The notes under the pieces are model-generated. The model made no database searches. It was given only the letters and a program-made list of their open reading frames with translations, and was not told where the DNA came from. This document shows, in pieces, positions 1 to 6,588 of a stretch of 6,835 nucleotides of DNA. Position 1 is the first letter of the stretch, and every line of letters begins with the position of its first letter. The DNA is from Nitrospira sp. (GTDB lineage: Bacteria; Nitrospirota; Nitrospiria; Nitrospirales; Nitrospiraceae), in contig JANYBU010000036.1 in assembly GCA_025360665.1 (NCBI GenBank), positions 1 through 6,835 on the forward strand, in the 5' to 3' direction. The position numbers were made by a program, and so were the translations under genes.

Positions 1-1
1 G

Positions 2-430
2 TCGGTCGTCGGGGAAAAAATCTGCCGGGCGATCGATCGCGCGCTGGAGGCCCGGTTGCCGGTTATTTTGGTCACGACTTCCGGAGGAGCCAGGATGCAA
101 GAGGGGATTCTCTCCCTGATGCAGATGGCCAAGACCTCTGCCGCTGTCGCCAAGCTGGGCGAGGCCAAACTCCCGTTTATTTGTCTGTTAGCCGACCCTA
201 CATTCGGGGGCGTTACTGCGAGCGTCGCCATGTTGGGCGATGTGATTCTGGCCGAACCGAAAGCGCTGATCGGCTTTGCCGGTCCCCGCGTGATCGAGCA
301 GACCATTAAACAGCAGCTGCCGGATCAGTTTCAGCGCGCGGAATTTCTGTTGGAGCATGGCATGATCGATATGATCGTGGAGCGCAAACAGCTGAAAGAA
401 ACCTTAAGCACTCTCGTCGCGCATTTTTAA
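2..430 (+). CDS. accD: Acetyl-CoA carboxylase carboxyltransferase subunit beta, 3' part (partial at left edge)
   Basis: This is the C-terminal 142 residues of AccD, the beta half of the carboxyltransferase that moves CO2 from carboxybiotin to acetyl-CoA to make malonyl-CoA for fatty acid synthesis; in the cytoplasm it pairs with AccA. The reading frame is open from base 2 and runs off the left edge, so the in-frame TTG at 56 is not the true start. Visible crotonase-fold signatures are TTSGGARMQEG (fragment residues 25-35), SLMQMAKTSAA, DPTFGGVTAS and the highly conserved AEPKALIGFAGPRVIEQT, followed by QRAEFLLEHGMIDMIV. These closely match E. coli AccD from memory. E. coli AccD is about 304 residues, so roughly half is missing here, including the N-terminal zinc finger. 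The gene ends in TAA and is followed after 55 bases by folC, the same accD-folC order as in E. coli. Nothing looks broken. Confidence 0.97.
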   Translation, partial: SVVGEKICRAIDRALEARLPVILVTTSGGARMQEGILSLMQMAKTSAAVAKLGEAKLPFICLLADPTFGGVTASVAMLGDVILAEPKALIGFAGPRVIEQTIKQQLPDQFQRAEFLLEHGMIDMIVERKQLKETLSTLVAHF

Positions 431-485
431 TTCCGGACTCTGCATGAAAAATCCTGGCTAACCTCCCGTCCTGCCTGGTTACACC

Positions 486-1781
486 ATGACCTATTCCTCT
501 GCCGTGACCTATTTGTATCGCCTGCAAAAGCATGGCATCAAACTGGGTCTTGAGACGATGACGGCGTTGATGGTGCGACTCGGCATGCCGCAGACCCGGT
601 ACCGTACGCTCCACATCGCCGGGACGAACGGAAAAGGATCCACCGCGGCCATGGCCGCCGCCGTGTTGCAGGCGGCAGGGTATCAAGTGGGACTCTATAC
701 TTCGCCTCATCTCGTGGAGTTCCGAGAGCGGATCCGGGTGAACGGCGAGATGATTGCGGAATCGCAGGTGGCACAATTGACCGAACAACTGCAGACCCTC
801 TGTCAACCGGATCTGTCGCCGACCTTCTTTGAATATACGACGGCGATGGCGTTTCAGCATTTTGCCGATTCAGGGGTCGACGTGGCAGTGTTGGAGGTTG
901 GATTAGGCGGAAGATTCGATGCCACCAACGTGGTCACGCCCATGGCCTGTGCGATCACGACTATTTCCCTCGATCATCAGGAATATTTGGGGACGACACT
1001 CTCATCGATCGCCTTCGAGAAGGCCGGCATTATCAAGCCGGGGGTGCCGGTGGTGCTGGGGCGGCTCAAAGATGACGCGTGGCGGACGATCGAACAGGTG
1101 GCACAGGAACGACAGGCCCCGGTGTTTCGTCTGCATAAGGATTTTCGCACAGAGGGAGAGACGCCCCAGCAATTTTCCTATCGCGGTCTTGGTATGCACT
1201 ATGACGGACTGGCCTGTGCCCTGGAAGGTCGCCACCAACTGGATAACGCCGCCTGTGCGCTGGCGCTGGTGGGGGCTGCGGCCCCTCACGGGATTGCTGT
1301 CACGGCCGAGGCGGTGCACGAGGGACTGCGTGTGGTCAACTGGGCCGGACGATTGGAAGTGGTCGATCGCCGTCCGACGATCCTGCTGGATGGCGCACAC
1401 AATCCTGCTGCCGCCACGGTCTTGGCCGACTACCTCGCGCGCTCTGACCGATCTCATCCGTCCCGCCCTGTGGTCCTTGTCCTCGGAATGATGCGCGACA
1501 AGAACCATCGAGGCTTTGTCGAACCGCTCAGGAGCCTGGTCGATGAGGTGGTGTTGACGCAGGCGGATCTTCCACGCTCTGCCACCGCTCAGGAACTCCG
1601 AGTCTCGCTCGAAGGTCTGCTGTCTCACCCGCATGTCGTGCCGTCGCTCAGTGATGCGATGGCGCTGGCCAGACAGCTGGCGACGCCGGATGGTCTGGTG
1701 TGTGTGACGGGCTCACTCATGCTCGTGGGAGAGTGCACGGCATGGTTCCGTGGCTGTGGGCTTTCGCCGCTTCGGGGCTGA
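486..1781 (+). CDS. folC: Folylpolyglutamate synthase / dihydrofolate synthase
   Basis: This is a 431-residue member of the Mur ligase-like FolC family, of typical length. These cytosolic enzymes use ATP to add glutamate to folates, and in many bacteria also to dihydropteroate. Motifs in order are: GLE near residue 21 in the substrate-binding N-terminus; the P-loop GTNGKGS (46-52); TSPHL (72-76) followed by ERIRVNG; GLGGRFDATN (139-148); SLDHQEYLG (161-169); FEKAGIIKPG (177-186), whose Lys179 is the likely carbamylated, metal-bridging lysine; LDGAHNP (301-307), which opens the C-terminal Rossmann-like domain; GMMRDKN (334-340); and VTGSLMLVGE (407-416). All key motifs are intact. The ATG at 486 was chosen because the N-terminus then matches family members and no alternative in-frame start lies upstream; the Shine-Dalgarno sequence is weak. 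Sequence alone does not show whether the enzyme is bifunctional or only a polyglutamylase. It follows accD and almost abuts lptD, suggesting one operon. Confidence 0.96.
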   Translation: MTYSSAVTYLYRLQKHGIKLGLETMTALMVRLGMPQTRYRTLHIAGTNGKGSTAAMAAAVLQAAGYQVGLYTSPHLVEFRERIRVNGEMIAESQVAQLTEQLQTLCQPDLSPTFFEYTTAMAFQHFADSGVDVAVLEVGLGGRFDATNVVTPMACAITTISLDHQEYLGTTLSSIAFEKAGIIKPGVPVVLGRLKDDAWRTIEQVAQERQAPVFRLHKDFRTEGETPQQFSYRGLGMHYDGLACALEGRHQLDNAACALALVGAAAPHGIAVTAEAVHEGLRVVNWAGRLEVVDRRPTILLDGAHNPAAATVLADYLARSDRSHPSRPVVLVLGMMRDKNHRGFVEPLRSLVDEVVLTQADLPRSATAQELRVSLEGLLSHPHVVPSLSDAMALARQLATPDGLVCVTGSLMLVGECTAWFRGCGLSPLRG

Positions 1782-1782
1782 C

Positions 1783-4248
1783 ATGGCAGGCATCGCGACG
1801 CGGCTATGGATGTGTCTAGTTGGTTGGTTGATACTGGGGATGCTGTGTCCGCTCGTAGGGGGTGCTGCAGGGAATGGGGGAGGTCCCGCAGCGACGACGA
1901 CATCCCCCGGTGCGCTCCCGCTCGATATCACCGCAGAACGAATCGATTATCTACAAGAACAAGAAATCTACGAAGCCGATGGCTCGGTGGTGGTCAACCA
2001 GGGCACCATGCGTCTGACGGCCGATCACATGACCATTCAGGCTTTGCCCGGCGTATTGATTGCCACGGGCCACGTGCGGCTCATCGACCCGAAAGCCGAT
2101 CTCATGACCGAACGGTTGGAACTCAACGTGAATACTGAGGCTGGGGTGGTCACGCACGGACGGGTGTATCTCAAATCCACGAATACCTCGGTGGAGGGGC
2201 GCCTCCTGCAGCGGTTTTCAGAGGACCATTATCGGGTGAAAGAGGGCCGGTTTACGAACTGCGATGCGCAGGAAGGTGAGACACCGGCCTGGCGGTTTGA
2301 GTTCAAGGATCTCGACCTGAACGCCGGCGACAGCGTGGCCTTTACGGGTGGATGGCTTTGTGTGAACGATGTCCCGGTGATTCCTATTCCCACGTTGACG
2401 TATCCGCTCTCCAAGCGACGCAGCGGGTTCCTCATTCCCAATGTCGGGTACGACAATCGCTTCGGCATGCACCTCCAAGAAAGTTTCTTTTGGGCCATCA
2501 ATCCTAGCCAGGATCTGACGATCTCCCCGCAATACTACGCGAATCTCGGGTATGGCAGCGATTTTGAGTATCGGTATGTGTTGGACCAGAAATCGCGTGG
2601 GCAGTGGCTCGTCAGTGCCTTGCAGCAGACAGAGTTGCCGAATGTGTCCGGCGTGAGCCAGACGGGACAAAATGCGAATCGTACTCGTGGCTTACTCAGT
2701 GGGACCCATACCCAACAGTTCACGCCGGACTTGTTACTGAGAGCGAAAGTGCTCCTTGTATCGGACACGAGCTATCTCCAGCAATTGAGCAACTCGGGAG
2801 CCCAGCGGGCTCTTCCCAGCGGCGAATCGAATCTCTTGGCGACTCAACGTCTGGCTTACGGAAACACCTACCTGCTCGGTCAATATCTGCAGCCGTTGCA
2901 ATCGGGAGGAGTGGATACGTTTCAGCGCCTGCCGGAAATCGGCTACAGTCTGCCGAATCTCTCATTATTCAATTCGCCGATGTTGCTGGGTACGGATATG
3001 AATTTCGTGAACTTTTATCGTGAACAGGGATTTACCCAGAATCGAATAGATGTTCTGCCGGGACTGTCGACCGACGTCCTGGATTTCGGCCACATCGTGG
3101 GCCTAACACCCCAAGTGAAAGTGCGCGAGGTCTACTACACGCGGGGGGTGCAAAATCCTGAAAGCCAGCATCGTGAGACCTTTTGGGCGGGACTTGATGC
3201 GACGTCGAAACTGAGCCGCCGCTTCGGAACGAGCGAAGGCAATACCGTGCTGCATACCATCGAGCCCAGTGTCATGTATGAATATGTCCCGCCGACTGAC
3301 CAGTCACAATTGACTCAGATCGATCAAGTGGACGATCTGCCGAAGAAAAACCTAATGACCTATGCGATCCGCAGCCGGCTGTTAGAGCAAGCGGGCAGCA
3401 GCAGTTTCAATTGGCTGGATTTCACGATGGCCCAGAGTTATCACGTGGGTGCCGTGCAAACGAAAGCTCGGGATTTCACGCCTGGCGTCTCCCCGCTGCT
3501 TGGGTCGATTACGCAACCCCTGCAGCCGGCGACGGTGGCCATGGAGGGGAAGAAACTTTCCGATCTCTGGATGCGGGCCGTGATCGGCAATACGACCCCT
3601 CAGTTCACGCCGGCTCAGTTAGCGGGTGCTGCGTTTGCCCGAGGCGCCGGGGCCGGCACCGGTCAGCAGCCTGCCATTAACCAGTATCTGACCATTGATG
3701 CGTTTTTCGATCCCTACCGATCCACGATGAGTCAATTCAACACCGACCTCCGGGTCCAGCAGTCCAACTACTGGTATCTGGAAGTCGGACAGCGATTCTC
3801 CCGAGATGGGAACCGTGTGCGCCGAGGCGACGTCTGGAATCCGATTTCGTTCAATGAGGTCTATGCGCCGACGACAGAGATTCAGTTTGTCACGGCGGGA
3901 GGGGCGTTTCGCACGCCGTGGGGGTGGACGGTCGGCGCGAAGGGTTACTATGATGTGAAGAACGGCAGGAGCTCGGAGTACGATGTCGTCGCCCTTTATC
4001 AGAATCCCTGCAAGTGTTGGTCGATGGGACTCTATATTTTGGAGTTCCCCGATCGTCAGCAGTATAACTTCATGCTCAATCTAACCGGGGTTGGATGGAC
4101 TGAAAATTTCGGAACGGCCGTCATCCGAAGTATTCTCAGTCCGCTACTTATCGGGGAGAGAGGTCTGCCCTGGGCTGCGCCGGGAGGGCCGTATGGGAGG
4201 CCACAATCGGCCATCCCTCAGCCAGAGATGGGTGGGGGTGGACGGTGA
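1783..4248 (+). CDS. lptD: LPS-assembly outer membrane protein LptD (OstA/Imp)
   Basis: LptD is the outer-membrane beta-barrel that, with the lipoprotein LptE, inserts lipopolysaccharide into the outer leaflet at the end of the Lpt bridge. Using the ATG at 1783 the protein has 821 residues. It has a signal peptide of about 30 residues (Arg7, then a hydrophobic stretch ending GGAA), an LptA-like OstA domain (about 46-160, starting LDITAERIDYLQEQEIYEADG), then the LptD barrel, marked by KRRSGFLIPN (211-220) and the following NPSQDLTISPQYY and DFEYRYVLD. The barrel's aromatic, alternating strands continue to about residue 770. Mature cysteines are Cys160, Cys193, Cys743 and Cys745, an arrangement unlike E. 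coli. The C-terminus ends in a Gly/Pro-rich tail. The start is uncertain: GTG at 1750 or 1756 is in frame and would overlap the end of folC by up to 32 bases; none of the starts has a strong ribosome site. folC ends one base before the ATG, so translational coupling is likely. Confidence 0.94.
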   Translation: MAGIATRLWMCLVGWLILGMLCPLVGGAAGNGGGPAATTTSPGALPLDITAERIDYLQEQEIYEADGSVVVNQGTMRLTADHMTIQALPGVLIATGHVRLIDPKADLMTERLELNVNTEAGVVTHGRVYLKSTNTSVEGRLLQRFSEDHYRVKEGRFTNCDAQEGETPAWRFEFKDLDLNAGDSVAFTGGWLCVNDVPVIPIPTLTYPLSKRRSGFLIPNVGYDNRFGMHLQESFFWAINPSQDLTISPQYYANLGYGSDFEYRYVLDQKSRGQWLVSALQQTELPNVSGVSQTGQNANRTRGLLSGTHTQQFTPDLLLRAKVLLVSDTSYLQQLSNSGAQRALPSGESNLLATQRLAYGNTYLLGQYLQPLQSGGVDTFQRLPEIGYSLPNLSLFNSPMLLGTDMNFVNFYREQGFTQNRIDVLPGLSTDVLDFGHIVGLTPQVKVREVYYTRGVQNPESQHRETFWAGLDATSKLSRRFGTSEGNTVLHTIEPSVMYEYVPPTDQSQLTQIDQVDDLPKKNLMTYAIRSRLLEQAGSSSFNWLDFTMAQSYHVGAVQTKARDFTPGVSPLLGSITQPLQPATVAMEGKKLSDLWMRAVIGNTTPQFTPAQLAGAAFARGAGAGTGQQPAINQYLTIDAFFDPYRSTMSQFNTDLRVQQSNYWYLEVGQRFSRDGNRVRRGDVWNPISFNEVYAPTTEIQFVTAGGAFRTPWGWTVGAKGYYDVKNGRSSEYDVVALYQNPCKCWSMGLYILEFPDRQQYNFMLNLTGVGWTENFGTAVIRSILSPLLIGERGLPWAAPGGPYGRPQSAIPQPEMGGGGR

Positions 4249-4273
4249 CCAGGTTTTTGCACGAGACACGCGA

Positions 4274-4430
4274 GGACCGGCTGGTTTCTCTTGTTTATTT
4301 GGTCTGTTTGGTTTGTTTGGTTGAACTAGACTAACCAGATGAACAAGACAAACCAGATAAGCCAGATCAACTCGTCCCGTCCGTCTCGCCCGGCTATCCT
4401 GCTGGACATGGACATGTCATGAGCCGGTCC
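4274..4430. repeat. Nested inverted-repeat element bounded by 9-base perfect inverted repeats
   Basis: GGACCGGCT at 4274-4282 is the exact reverse complement of AGCCGGTCC at 4422-4430. Between them lies an inner inverted array of 9-base units (4289-4366) and a GC-rich stretch with a second copy of CCGGCT (4390-4395). The nested symmetry in a non-coding gap resembles REP/BIME-like or small non-autonomous repeat elements, but no target-site duplication was identified and no other copy lies in this window, so the class is unassigned. By my rough estimate a perfect 9-base inverted match somewhere in a gap of this size has a several-percent chance of arising at random, so the outer boundary is suggestive only; the inner array is much stronger. 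Confidence 0.55.
4289..4366 (+). repeat. Inverted array of 9-base repeats forming a long RNA stem-loop
   Basis: The left arm carries in-phase 9-base units TTTGGTCTG (4298), TTTGGTTTG (4307) and TTTGGTTGA (4316), with weaker units before them. The right arm carries AACCAGATG (4333), AACAAGACA (4342), AACCAGATA (4351) and AGCCAGATC (4360). The arms 4289-4322 and 4333-4366 can pair over 34 positions around a 10-base loop (4323-4332): I count 25 Watson-Crick pairs, 6 G-U pairs and 3 mismatches when read as + strand RNA. There is no trailing T run. It lies 40 bases after the lptD stop and may protect or terminate the lptD message, or be a remnant of a repeat family; function is not shown. Confidence 0.75.
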
Positions 4431-4433
4431 GAG
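4385..4433 (+). other. Possible GC-rich hairpin just upstream of the thioredoxin promoter
   Basis: CTCG (4385-4388) and CCGGCT (4390-4395) can pair with AGCCGG (4422-4427) and CGAG (4430-4433), giving a 4 plus 6 base-pair stem with a small internal loop and a 26-base apical loop. The apical loop contains GACATGTC (4411-4418), an 8-base palindrome. The same AGCCGG strand could instead pair with the far copy at 4277-4282, so the two foldings exclude each other. The hairpin ends 4 bases before the predicted -35 box. Function unknown; modest confidence. Confidence 0.4.
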
Positions 4434-4437
4434 GGAT

Positions 4438-4465
4438 TTGACTCCTCAAAGAGGGCTGGTATACG
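4438..4465 (+). promoter_or_regulatory. Predicted sigma70-type promoter for thioredoxin-recN
   Basis: A -35 box TTGACT (4438-4443) is followed, after a 16-base spacer, by a -10 box TATACG (4460-4465) with an upstream TGG (4457-4459) that fits an extended -10 element. Transcription would be expected to begin around 4472, leaving a leader of about 45 bases before the thioredoxin start. It is the only clear housekeeping promoter seen in the window, and it lies in the one sizeable non-coding gap. It implies that thioredoxin and recN can be expressed independently of lptD. Confidence 0.65.
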
Positions 4466-4503
4466 ATGTCCCATCGATTGCAAATTTTATCGTGTACTCA
4501 GCG

Positions 4504-4510
4504 AAGGAGG
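4504..4510 (+). promoter_or_regulatory. Ribosome binding site that fixes the thioredoxin start
   Basis: AAGGAGG at 4504-4510 is a near-perfect Shine-Dalgarno sequence placed 8 bases before a GTG at 4519. This decides the start of the thioredoxin gene over the longer in-frame reading that begins at TTG 4438, which would put the coding start inside the -35 box. Confidence 0.88.
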
Positions 4511-4518
4511 AATACGAC

Positions 4519-4866
4519 GTGGCAGGTGATGCACTGAAGGTCGAAGATGCAACGTGGGATGCAGACGTCATGAAGGCCTCTGAACTTGTGATGGTGGACT
4601 TCTGGGCCGTCTGGTGCGGTCCTTGCCAAATGGTCGCTCCGATCGTTGAGGAATTGGCCAAAGAGTATGCGGGGAAGGTGAAGGTCCGTAAGCTCAATAC
4701 CGATGAAAATCCCGAAGTCGCAGGCCGCTATCAGGTCATGAGTATCCCGACGATTCTGTTTTTCAAGAAGGGCCAGGTCGTGGAGAAACTGGTTGGGGCA
4801 CGACCGAAGCGGCAGTTCAAGGAAATGATCGATTCGCTGCTGGCGCAACCAGCTGGCTCCGCCTAA
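4519..4866 (+). CDS. trxA: Thioredoxin
   Basis: This is a 115-residue cytoplasmic thioredoxin, close to the usual 105-110. Thioredoxins reduce disulfides in client proteins such as ribonucleotide reductase and are recharged by thioredoxin reductase. The fold's landmarks are all present: VDFWAVWCGPC with the active-site CGPC at residues 33-36 and the buried Asp27, KVRKLNTDENPEVAGRYQV (the usual segment before the second half), the cis-proline motif SIPT with Pro77, and LFFKKGQVVEKLVGARPK before the last helix. The GTG start was chosen for its strong AAGGAGG site 8 bases upstream and because the family's usual N-terminal length is then kept; no signal peptide is seen. It has its own predicted promoter and is followed in the same frame, after two stop codons (4864 and 4873), by recN. 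The symbol trxA follows general usage; other thioredoxin paralogues may exist in the genome. Confidence 0.95.
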   Translation: MAGDALKVEDATWDADVMKASELVMVDFWAVWCGPCQMVAPIVEELAKEYAGKVKVRKLNTDENPEVAGRYQVMSIPTILFFKKGQVVEKLVGARPKRQFKEMIDSLLAQPAGSA

Positions 4867-4887
4867 GGAATGTAGCCACCCGCCGCA

Positions 4888-6579
4888 ATGCTCTCCGAGT
4901 TGCGCATTGTCAATTTCGCGCTCATTGAGCAGCTCAGTCTCCAATTCCAGTCCGGGTTTACGGTCCTGACCGGGGAGACCGGGGCCGGTAAATCACTTCT
5001 CATTGATGCCATCGCCCTGTTGGTCGGCGGACGGGCCTCGACCGACCAGATCCGTTCAGGAGAAGATGAGGCCCAGCTCGAAGCAGCCTTCCACCTCCCA
5101 GATACCCACCCACTAATTCAACGCCTGCGGCTGCACGACATCATCGGTCAGAACGAGTCAGAACTGATTCTTCGGCGCGTGCTCTCCCGATCGGGTCGCC
5201 ACCGGGTGTACGTCAACGGCAGCCTGTGCCCCCTGCGTGTGCTCGAAGAACTGGGGGGCACCCTCGTCGACATCCATGGTCAGCATGAGCAGCAATCGCT
5301 GTTGGCTATCGCCAAACAATTAGATGCCCTCGATGCGTTCGGATGCCTCTACGAGCTACGCGGGAGCTACGAGCAGGCCTACCGGGGATGGAAGGAACTC
5401 CGCACGCAGTTGGATGTCTTGCAGAGTGACGTCGTCGATCGTGCACGACGTGAGGATATGTTGCGATTCCAGGCTCAAGAGATCGAACAAGCAGGCCTGC
5501 TGCCTGAGGAAGAAGAGCGGCTCCGTCACGAGCGGCAGCGACTGGTCCATGCGCATCGGCTCAGGGAACTGTCCCATGAGGCTCATGTCGAGTTGCAGGA
5601 GGATGAGCAGTCAGTCATCACCAGGTTGGGGCGGATCGTGCGGACTCTTGCAGAGTTGGCCCAGACCGATCCGGCGATGGGTGATTGTGAACAGGTTGCG
5701 ACGGAGTCCGCGATCCAACTCAAAGACCTTGCCGGGCGGCTGCGCGACTATGCCCAACAGTTGGAGGCCGATCCTGACCGGCAGGCTGTCGTGGAGGACC
5801 GACTTGATTTGATCCAACGGTTGAAGAAAAAATATGGAGGGTCGGTTGAGGCGGTATTAGCAACGGGCAGAGGGGTGCAGGAGGAGCTACAGTTACTAGA
5901 CAATCGTGAAGCGAGAACTGCTGAGTTGACCGCTCGGCTGGACGAGGAGGCTTGCCGCCTCCTCACGCTGGCACAGCAGCTGTCTAAGAAACGAGTTGAC
6001 GCGGCCACACGAATGACGACGCTTGTGGGCGCGGAGCTGGTGGCGGTGAAAATGGAGCAGGCGGTGTTTCAGATATCGGTCTCGAGCGATGAGTCGATCG
6101 AGGGGCTTGGGCCGGCTGGGCGCGATCGAGTAGAGTTTCTCCTTTCAAGTAATCCGGGGGAACCGCCCAGACCTTTGGGGCGTGTGGCGTCCGGCGGAGA
6201 ACTTTCGCGTATCATGCTGGCGCTCAAGACGGTGTTGGCCGAGATGGACCAGGTTCCGGTCCTGGTATTTGACGAAATCGATACGGGAGTCGGTGGGGCA
6301 GTTGCAGCAGCCATGGGAACGAGACTGCGGAAGCTCGGGGCGTTCCATCAAGTGTTTTGCATCACTCATCTTCCTCAAGTCGCGTCCCAAGCGGAGCATC
6401 ATCTGCTTGTGGAAAAGGGGTTGGAGAGTCAACGGACATCCACGTCGGTCAGAGCGCTCGATGGGATGGGGCGAGAAGAGGAAATCGCCCGCATGTTGGG
6501 CGGTCTGACCATTACAAAAAAAGTGCGTGATACGGCAGCGGAACTCATCGCGGGGGCGAAGGGGAAGCGGTCTGTGTGA
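4888..6579 (+). CDS. recN: DNA repair protein RecN (SMC-like ATPase)
   Basis: RecN is an SMC-related ATPase that acts early in repair of DNA double-strand breaks, helping hold and mobilise broken ends together with RecA. The 563-residue product has the expected length. It shows Walker A GETGAGKS (29-36) after the typical N-terminus MLSELRIVNFALIEQ, the family motif DIHGQHEQQSLL (128-139), a glutamate/leucine/arginine-rich coiled coil of about 160-370 that contains LIQRLKKKYG (308-317), the ABC signature SGGELSR (435-441), Walker B VLVFDEIDTGVGG (458-470) with Asp462 and Glu463, and the H-loop ITHLPQVAS (492-500). All ATPase motifs are intact. The ATG at 4888 is the only usable start after the in-frame TAG at 4873. 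It lacks a well-placed Shine-Dalgarno site, so translation may depend on ribosomes finishing thioredoxin 21 bases earlier. No SOS-type operator is evident directly upstream. Confidence 0.97.
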   Translation: MLSELRIVNFALIEQLSLQFQSGFTVLTGETGAGKSLLIDAIALLVGGRASTDQIRSGEDEAQLEAAFHLPDTHPLIQRLRLHDIIGQNESELILRRVLSRSGRHRVYVNGSLCPLRVLEELGGTLVDIHGQHEQQSLLAIAKQLDALDAFGCLYELRGSYEQAYRGWKELRTQLDVLQSDVVDRARREDMLRFQAQEIEQAGLLPEEEERLRHERQRLVHAHRLRELSHEAHVELQEDEQSVITRLGRIVRTLAELAQTDPAMGDCEQVATESAIQLKDLAGRLRDYAQQLEADPDRQAVVEDRLDLIQRLKKKYGGSVEAVLATGRGVQEELQLLDNREARTAELTARLDEEACRLLTLAQQLSKKRVDAATRMTTLVGAELVAVKMEQAVFQISVSSDESIEGLGPAGRDRVEFLLSSNPGEPPRPLGRVASGGELSRIMLALKTVLAEMDQVPVLVFDEIDTGVGGAVAAAMGTRLRKLGAFHQVFCITHLPQVASQAEHHLLVEKGLESQRTSTSVRALDGMGREEEIARMLGGLTITKKVRDTAAELIAGAKGKRSV

Positions 6580-6588
6580 GTACGCAGG

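Larger units (their letters stand above)
4249..4518. other. Intergenic region between lptD and thioredoxin
   Basis: This 270-base gap holds no credible gene. Its first two thirds is a nested inverted-repeat element (about 4274-4430). Its last third holds a promoter (4438-4465), an untranslated leader of roughly 45 bases and the thioredoxin ribosome binding site (4504-4510). No G/C-rich stem followed by a run of T is seen just after lptD, so no classical intrinsic terminator can be called for lptD; the repeat structure may serve instead. The short peptide-coding frames that cross the repeat are low-complexity readings of the 9-base unit. Confidence 0.8.

Noticed and set aside
431..485. Possible promoter or terminator between accD and folC
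   Set aside because: The 55 bases show no convincing hairpin with T run, no -35/-10 pair and only a weak ribosome site, so nothing could be supported.
306..860. A 184-residue minus-strand open frame across the accD-folC junction
   Set aside because: It is antisense to two clear, motif-rich genes, resembles no known family, and has the Arg/His-rich composition typical of antisense readings of GC-rich coding DNA.
919..1634. Long alternative frames inside folC (190 residues on +, 210 residues on -)
   Set aside because: Both lie wholly inside folC, whose motifs cover the same bases in the true frame; their Trp/Arg/Ser-rich or His/Arg/Gln-rich composition marks them as shadows.
2218..3023. Open frames of 139 and 150 residues within lptD
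   Set aside because: They overlap continuous LptD sequence with family motifs and show no recognisable domain.
4091..4324. A 77-residue + frame ending in repeated Leu-Phe-Gly triplets over the repeat region
   Set aside because: The Leu-Phe-Gly periodicity is only the translation of the 9-base DNA repeat; the frame overlaps lptD and has no suitable ribosome site.
4249..4366. A classical Rho-independent terminator after lptD
   Set aside because: The stem at 4289-4366 is long but A/T-rich and imperfect, and no run of T follows it; it may affect RNA ends but does not meet the usual pattern.
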